From the NCBI GenBank assembly GCA_023554435.1, contig JAMJQV010000167.1:1-6479 (forward strand): a stretch of DNA of 6,479 nt, written 5' to 3'. This document shows, piece by piece, positions 4,531 to 6,479 of this stretch. The DNA comes from Gemmatimonadota bacterium. Lineage in GTDB: Bacteria; Gemmatimonadota; Gemmatimonadetes; Palauibacterales; Palauibacteraceae. Both the position numbers and the translations under genes were made by a program. Position 1 is the stretch's first letter, and each line of letters begins with the position of its first letter. Below the pieces are notes generated by a model. It saw only the letters and a program-made list of their open reading frames with translations. It searched no databases and had not been told where the DNA came from.

Positions 4531-6479
4531 ATGTCGGTGCACACGACAGCCTGTCCAAGGAATTGCTACAGCACGTGCGGGATGCAGGTGCACGTGGAGG
4601 ACGGCGCGATCCGGCGCATCGAGCCCCACCCGGGGAACCTGGCCACCCCGGAAGGCGTGTGCCTGAAGGGCCTGAGCTACGTGGAACGGGTCCGGTCCCC
4701 TGATCGGATCCTCACTCCGCTCCGCCGCACCGCATCCGGAGACTTCGAGCCCGTCGAGTGGGATGCGGCACTCGATCGGATCGCCGAGCAGCTCATCCGC
4801 GTACGTGACGAGGCCGGACCGCAGGGGCTGCTCTACTACTCCGGAAGCGGCACCAAGGGCCTGCTCAACGCGGCCGGGCTCGAACTGTGGCGCCTGTACG
4901 GTGGATGCACGACGACGTACGGCGATCTCTGCTGGCCGGCCGGGTTGGAGGCCACGCGGCTGACATTGGGTGACAACCGGCACAATGTCCCGTGGGACAT
5001 CGCCCGGGCCCGTCTCATCCTGATGTGGGGGAAGAACGCGGCCGAGACGAACATCCACCAGATGCCGTTCATCCAGGAGGCCAGAGAGGCTGGCGGCCGG
5101 CTGGTGGTCATCGATCCGCGACGCACGGAGAGTACCGAATCCGCCGACCTGTGGCTCCGACCCCGACCGGGGAGTGACGGGGCGCTGGCTCTGGCCCTCG
5201 CCGGAGAGATCATTCGCTCAGGCGGTGTCGACGAGGCCTTCGTCCGCGATCACGTGGCGGGGTTCGACGAGTTTGCGGCCAGCGTTCGAGAGTGCTCCAT
5301 CGAATGGGCATCTGCGATCACGGAGATCCCGGCCCCTCAGATTCGCGAACTGGCCGCATGGATTGGCTCGACGGGTCCGATGACCATCACCGCCGGCTAC
5401 GGTATGCAGCGCTACACCAACGCCGGACAGACCGTTCGCGCGATCCTCGCGCTACTGGCCATCACCGGAAACGTCGGCCGCCCGGGAGCCGGCTGGGTAT
5501 ACGCGAACCTCCAGAGCCACATCTTCGACGACGTCCGCGACCCGCTGGCCTGCTATCCTCCCGACCGTCCCGACGGAGTCGTGCGTGTCTCCGTGTCGAC
5601 GGCCCGGCTCGGACGGGACATGCTGGACCAGATGGACCCTCCGCTCCGAATGGTTTGGGTGGAGCGCGGAAATCCGATCACTCAGAACCCGGACACCAAC
5701 GTCGTTCTGGAGGCCTTCCGGTCCCTCGACTTCCGCGTCGTGGTGGACCAGTTCCTCACGGACACCGCCCGCGAGGCGGACCTGGTTCTGCCCGCCAAGA
5801 CGATGTTCGAGCAGACGGATGTCATCGGAGCGTATTGGCACCCGTATGTTCAGCTAAGACAGAAGCTTATCGAGCCTCCGGGGCAAGTGAAGCCAGAGAC
5901 GGAAGTGTATCGGCTGCTGGCGCCCAGGCTGGGAATCGACCCCATCGAACTCGAGGGGAGAATCCCCGGCCCGTCCGATGCCGAAGTCGAGTCGTTCCTC
6001 GAGACCCGATTGGCTCCGTTCGAAGGGCTCAGCATCGAGCGGCTGAAGGAAGGCCCCGCCTATCCTCCAGGGCACGAGGAGATCGCCTTCGCGGACGGAC
6101 GCTTCCCTACCCCATCCGGACGGATCGAACTCGTTTCCGATGAGGCCGCCGAGCGCTGGCACGTCGATCGCGTGCCTCGCTACCGCGAGCCCGAAGAGTC
6201 GGTGCGCAACGGGGAACCACGCGAGTTCCCCCTGTACCTGATGACCCCGAACACCAAGAACCGCATTCACTCGCAGTTTGGAAACCTGCGGATGATTCGA
6301 CGGATCGATCCGGGGCCCGCCGTCCACGTGCATCCGGCCGATGCCGCTGACCGTGGTATCGGTGACGGTGCGCTGGTCAGGGTGTTCAATCGGAGAGGCG
6401 AGTTCCGGCTTCCGGCCAGCCTGGATTCATCCCTCAAACAGGGCTGCGTGAGCGTCACCAATGGATGGTGGATCCAGGA
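4531..6479 (+). CDS. Molybdopterin (Mo-bis-PGD) oxidoreductase, DMSO-reductase superfamily, BisC-like; C-terminus beyond right edge
   Basis: A catalytic subunit of the DMSO-reductase superfamily; the first 649 codons are present and probably most of the protein. The N-terminus holds a [4Fe-4S] ligand set, Cys8-x3-Cys12-x3-Cys16-x27-Cys44 (CPRNCYSTC then VCLKG); Lys46 is the family lysine between cluster and pterin. The GDLCWPAG motif (131-138) contains Cys134, the likely Mo ligand by position, which would place it among Cys-ligated members; this is inference. Further superfamily signatures are MWGKNAAETNIHQM (165-178), VVIDPRRTE (192-200), PGSDGAL (213-219), ITGNVGRPGAG (311-321), VERGNPITQNPDTN (377-390) and DLVLPAKTMFEQTD (417-430). 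The C-terminal dinucleotide-binding domain starts near 566 (LMTPNTKNRIHSQFGN, then VHVHPADA at 598-605). No Tat or Sec signal is visible from either start, so it is probably cytoplasmic. The ATG at 4492 would add 13 residues. Electron-transfer partners could lie beyond the window. Substrate unknown: formate, thiosulfate/polysulfide, arsenic or N/S-oxide chemistry cannot be separated here. Confidence 0.9.
   Translation, partial: MSVHTTACPRNCYSTCGMQVHVEDGAIRRIEPHPGNLATPEGVCLKGLSYVERVRSPDRILTPLRRTASGDFEPVEWDAALDRIAEQLIRVRDEAGPQGLLYYSGSGTKGLLNAAGLELWRLYGGCTTTYGDLCWPAGLEATRLTLGDNRHNVPWDIARARLILMWGKNAAETNIHQMPFIQEAREAGGRLVVIDPRRTESTESADLWLRPRPGSDGALALALAGEIIRSGGVDEAFVRDHVAGFDEFAASVRECSIEWASAITEIPAPQIRELAAWIGSTGPMTITAGYGMQRYTNAGQTVRAILALLAITGNVGRPGAGWVYANLQSHIFDDVRDPLACYPPDRPDGVVRVSVSTARLGRDMLDQMDPPLRMVWVERGNPITQNPDTNVVLEAFRSLDFRVVVDQFLTDTAREADLVLPAKTMFEQTDVIGAYWHPYVQLRQKLIEPPGQVKPETEVYRLLAPRLGIDPIELEGRIPGPSDAEVESFLETRLAPFEGLSIERLKEGPAYPPGHEEIAFADGRFPTPSGRIELVSDEAAERWHVDRVPRYREPEESVRNGEPREFPLYLMTPNTKNRIHSQFGNLRMIRRIDPGPAVHVHPADAADRGIGDGALVRVFNRRGEFRLPASLDSSLKQGCVSVTNGWWIQ

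Noticed and set aside
3982..5058. 358-codon open frame on the minus strand across the DUF2784 gene and the start of the Mo oxidoreductase
   Set aside because: Both plus-strand proteins show family motifs throughout the region. The antisense product is rich in His, Arg, Pro and Gly with no domain.
5292..6143. 283-codon plus-strand open frame in another frame within the Mo oxidoreductase
   Set aside because: The overlapping frame holds continuous pterin-binding motifs. This product is Arg/Pro-rich low-complexity sequence typical of a frame shadow.
1..6479. A single multi-gene redox defence or detoxification system covering the whole window
   Set aside because: The genes alternate in strand and form at least four transcription units, and each belongs to a common, independently distributed family. 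Shared redox character alone does not support a joint system.

Overview
The window is GC-rich DNA (roughly two thirds G+C by eye, with strong G/C preference at third codon positions) from an aerobic-capable heterotrophic bacterium. The gene set (ergothioneine synthase, long-chain acyl-CoA dehydrogenase, PIG3-type quinone oxidoreductase, a DUF2784 membrane protein and a molybdenum oxidoreductase) would fit Gemmatimonadota, Acidobacteriota, Actinomycetota or some Proteobacteria-like lineages. The sequence alone does not decide between them. There is no rRNA, tRNA, CRISPR array, insertion sequence or phage gene.

Layout, left to right. (1) 1-742, minus strand: the N-terminal 247 codons of egtB, the iron-dependent sulfoxide synthase of ergothioneine biosynthesis; the rest lies beyond the left edge. 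(2) 743-1011: a divergent intergenic region with an imperfect dyad, two TATAGT boxes and a pair of ACTCGAG repeats. (3) 1012-2880, plus strand: a complete VLCAD/ACAD9-type acyl-CoA dehydrogenase. (4) 2891-3883, minus strand: a complete PIG3-type NAD(P)H quinone oxidoreductase, convergent with the dehydrogenase and only 10 bases from it. (5) 3884-4086: a second divergent intergenic region. (6) 4087-4461, plus strand: a 124-residue DUF2784 membrane protein starting at GTG. (7) 4531-6479, plus strand: a Mo-bis-PGD oxidoreductase of the DMSO-reductase superfamily, cut by the right edge after 649 codons. It may be co-transcribed with the DUF2784 gene.

How the genes relate. All but DUF2784 encode redox enzymes: sulfur/thiol antioxidant synthesis, beta-oxidation, quinone or enone reduction, and a Mo/Fe-S oxidoreductase. 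The strand pattern (minus, plus, minus, plus-plus) nevertheless means at least four transcription units, so I see no single operon or pathway. The only plausible functional pair in the window is DUF2784 with the Mo enzyme, and that rests on orientation and spacing alone. I found no convincing undescribed system. The most open questions are the substrate of the Mo enzyme, the role of DUF2784, and the control region between egtB and the dehydrogenase.
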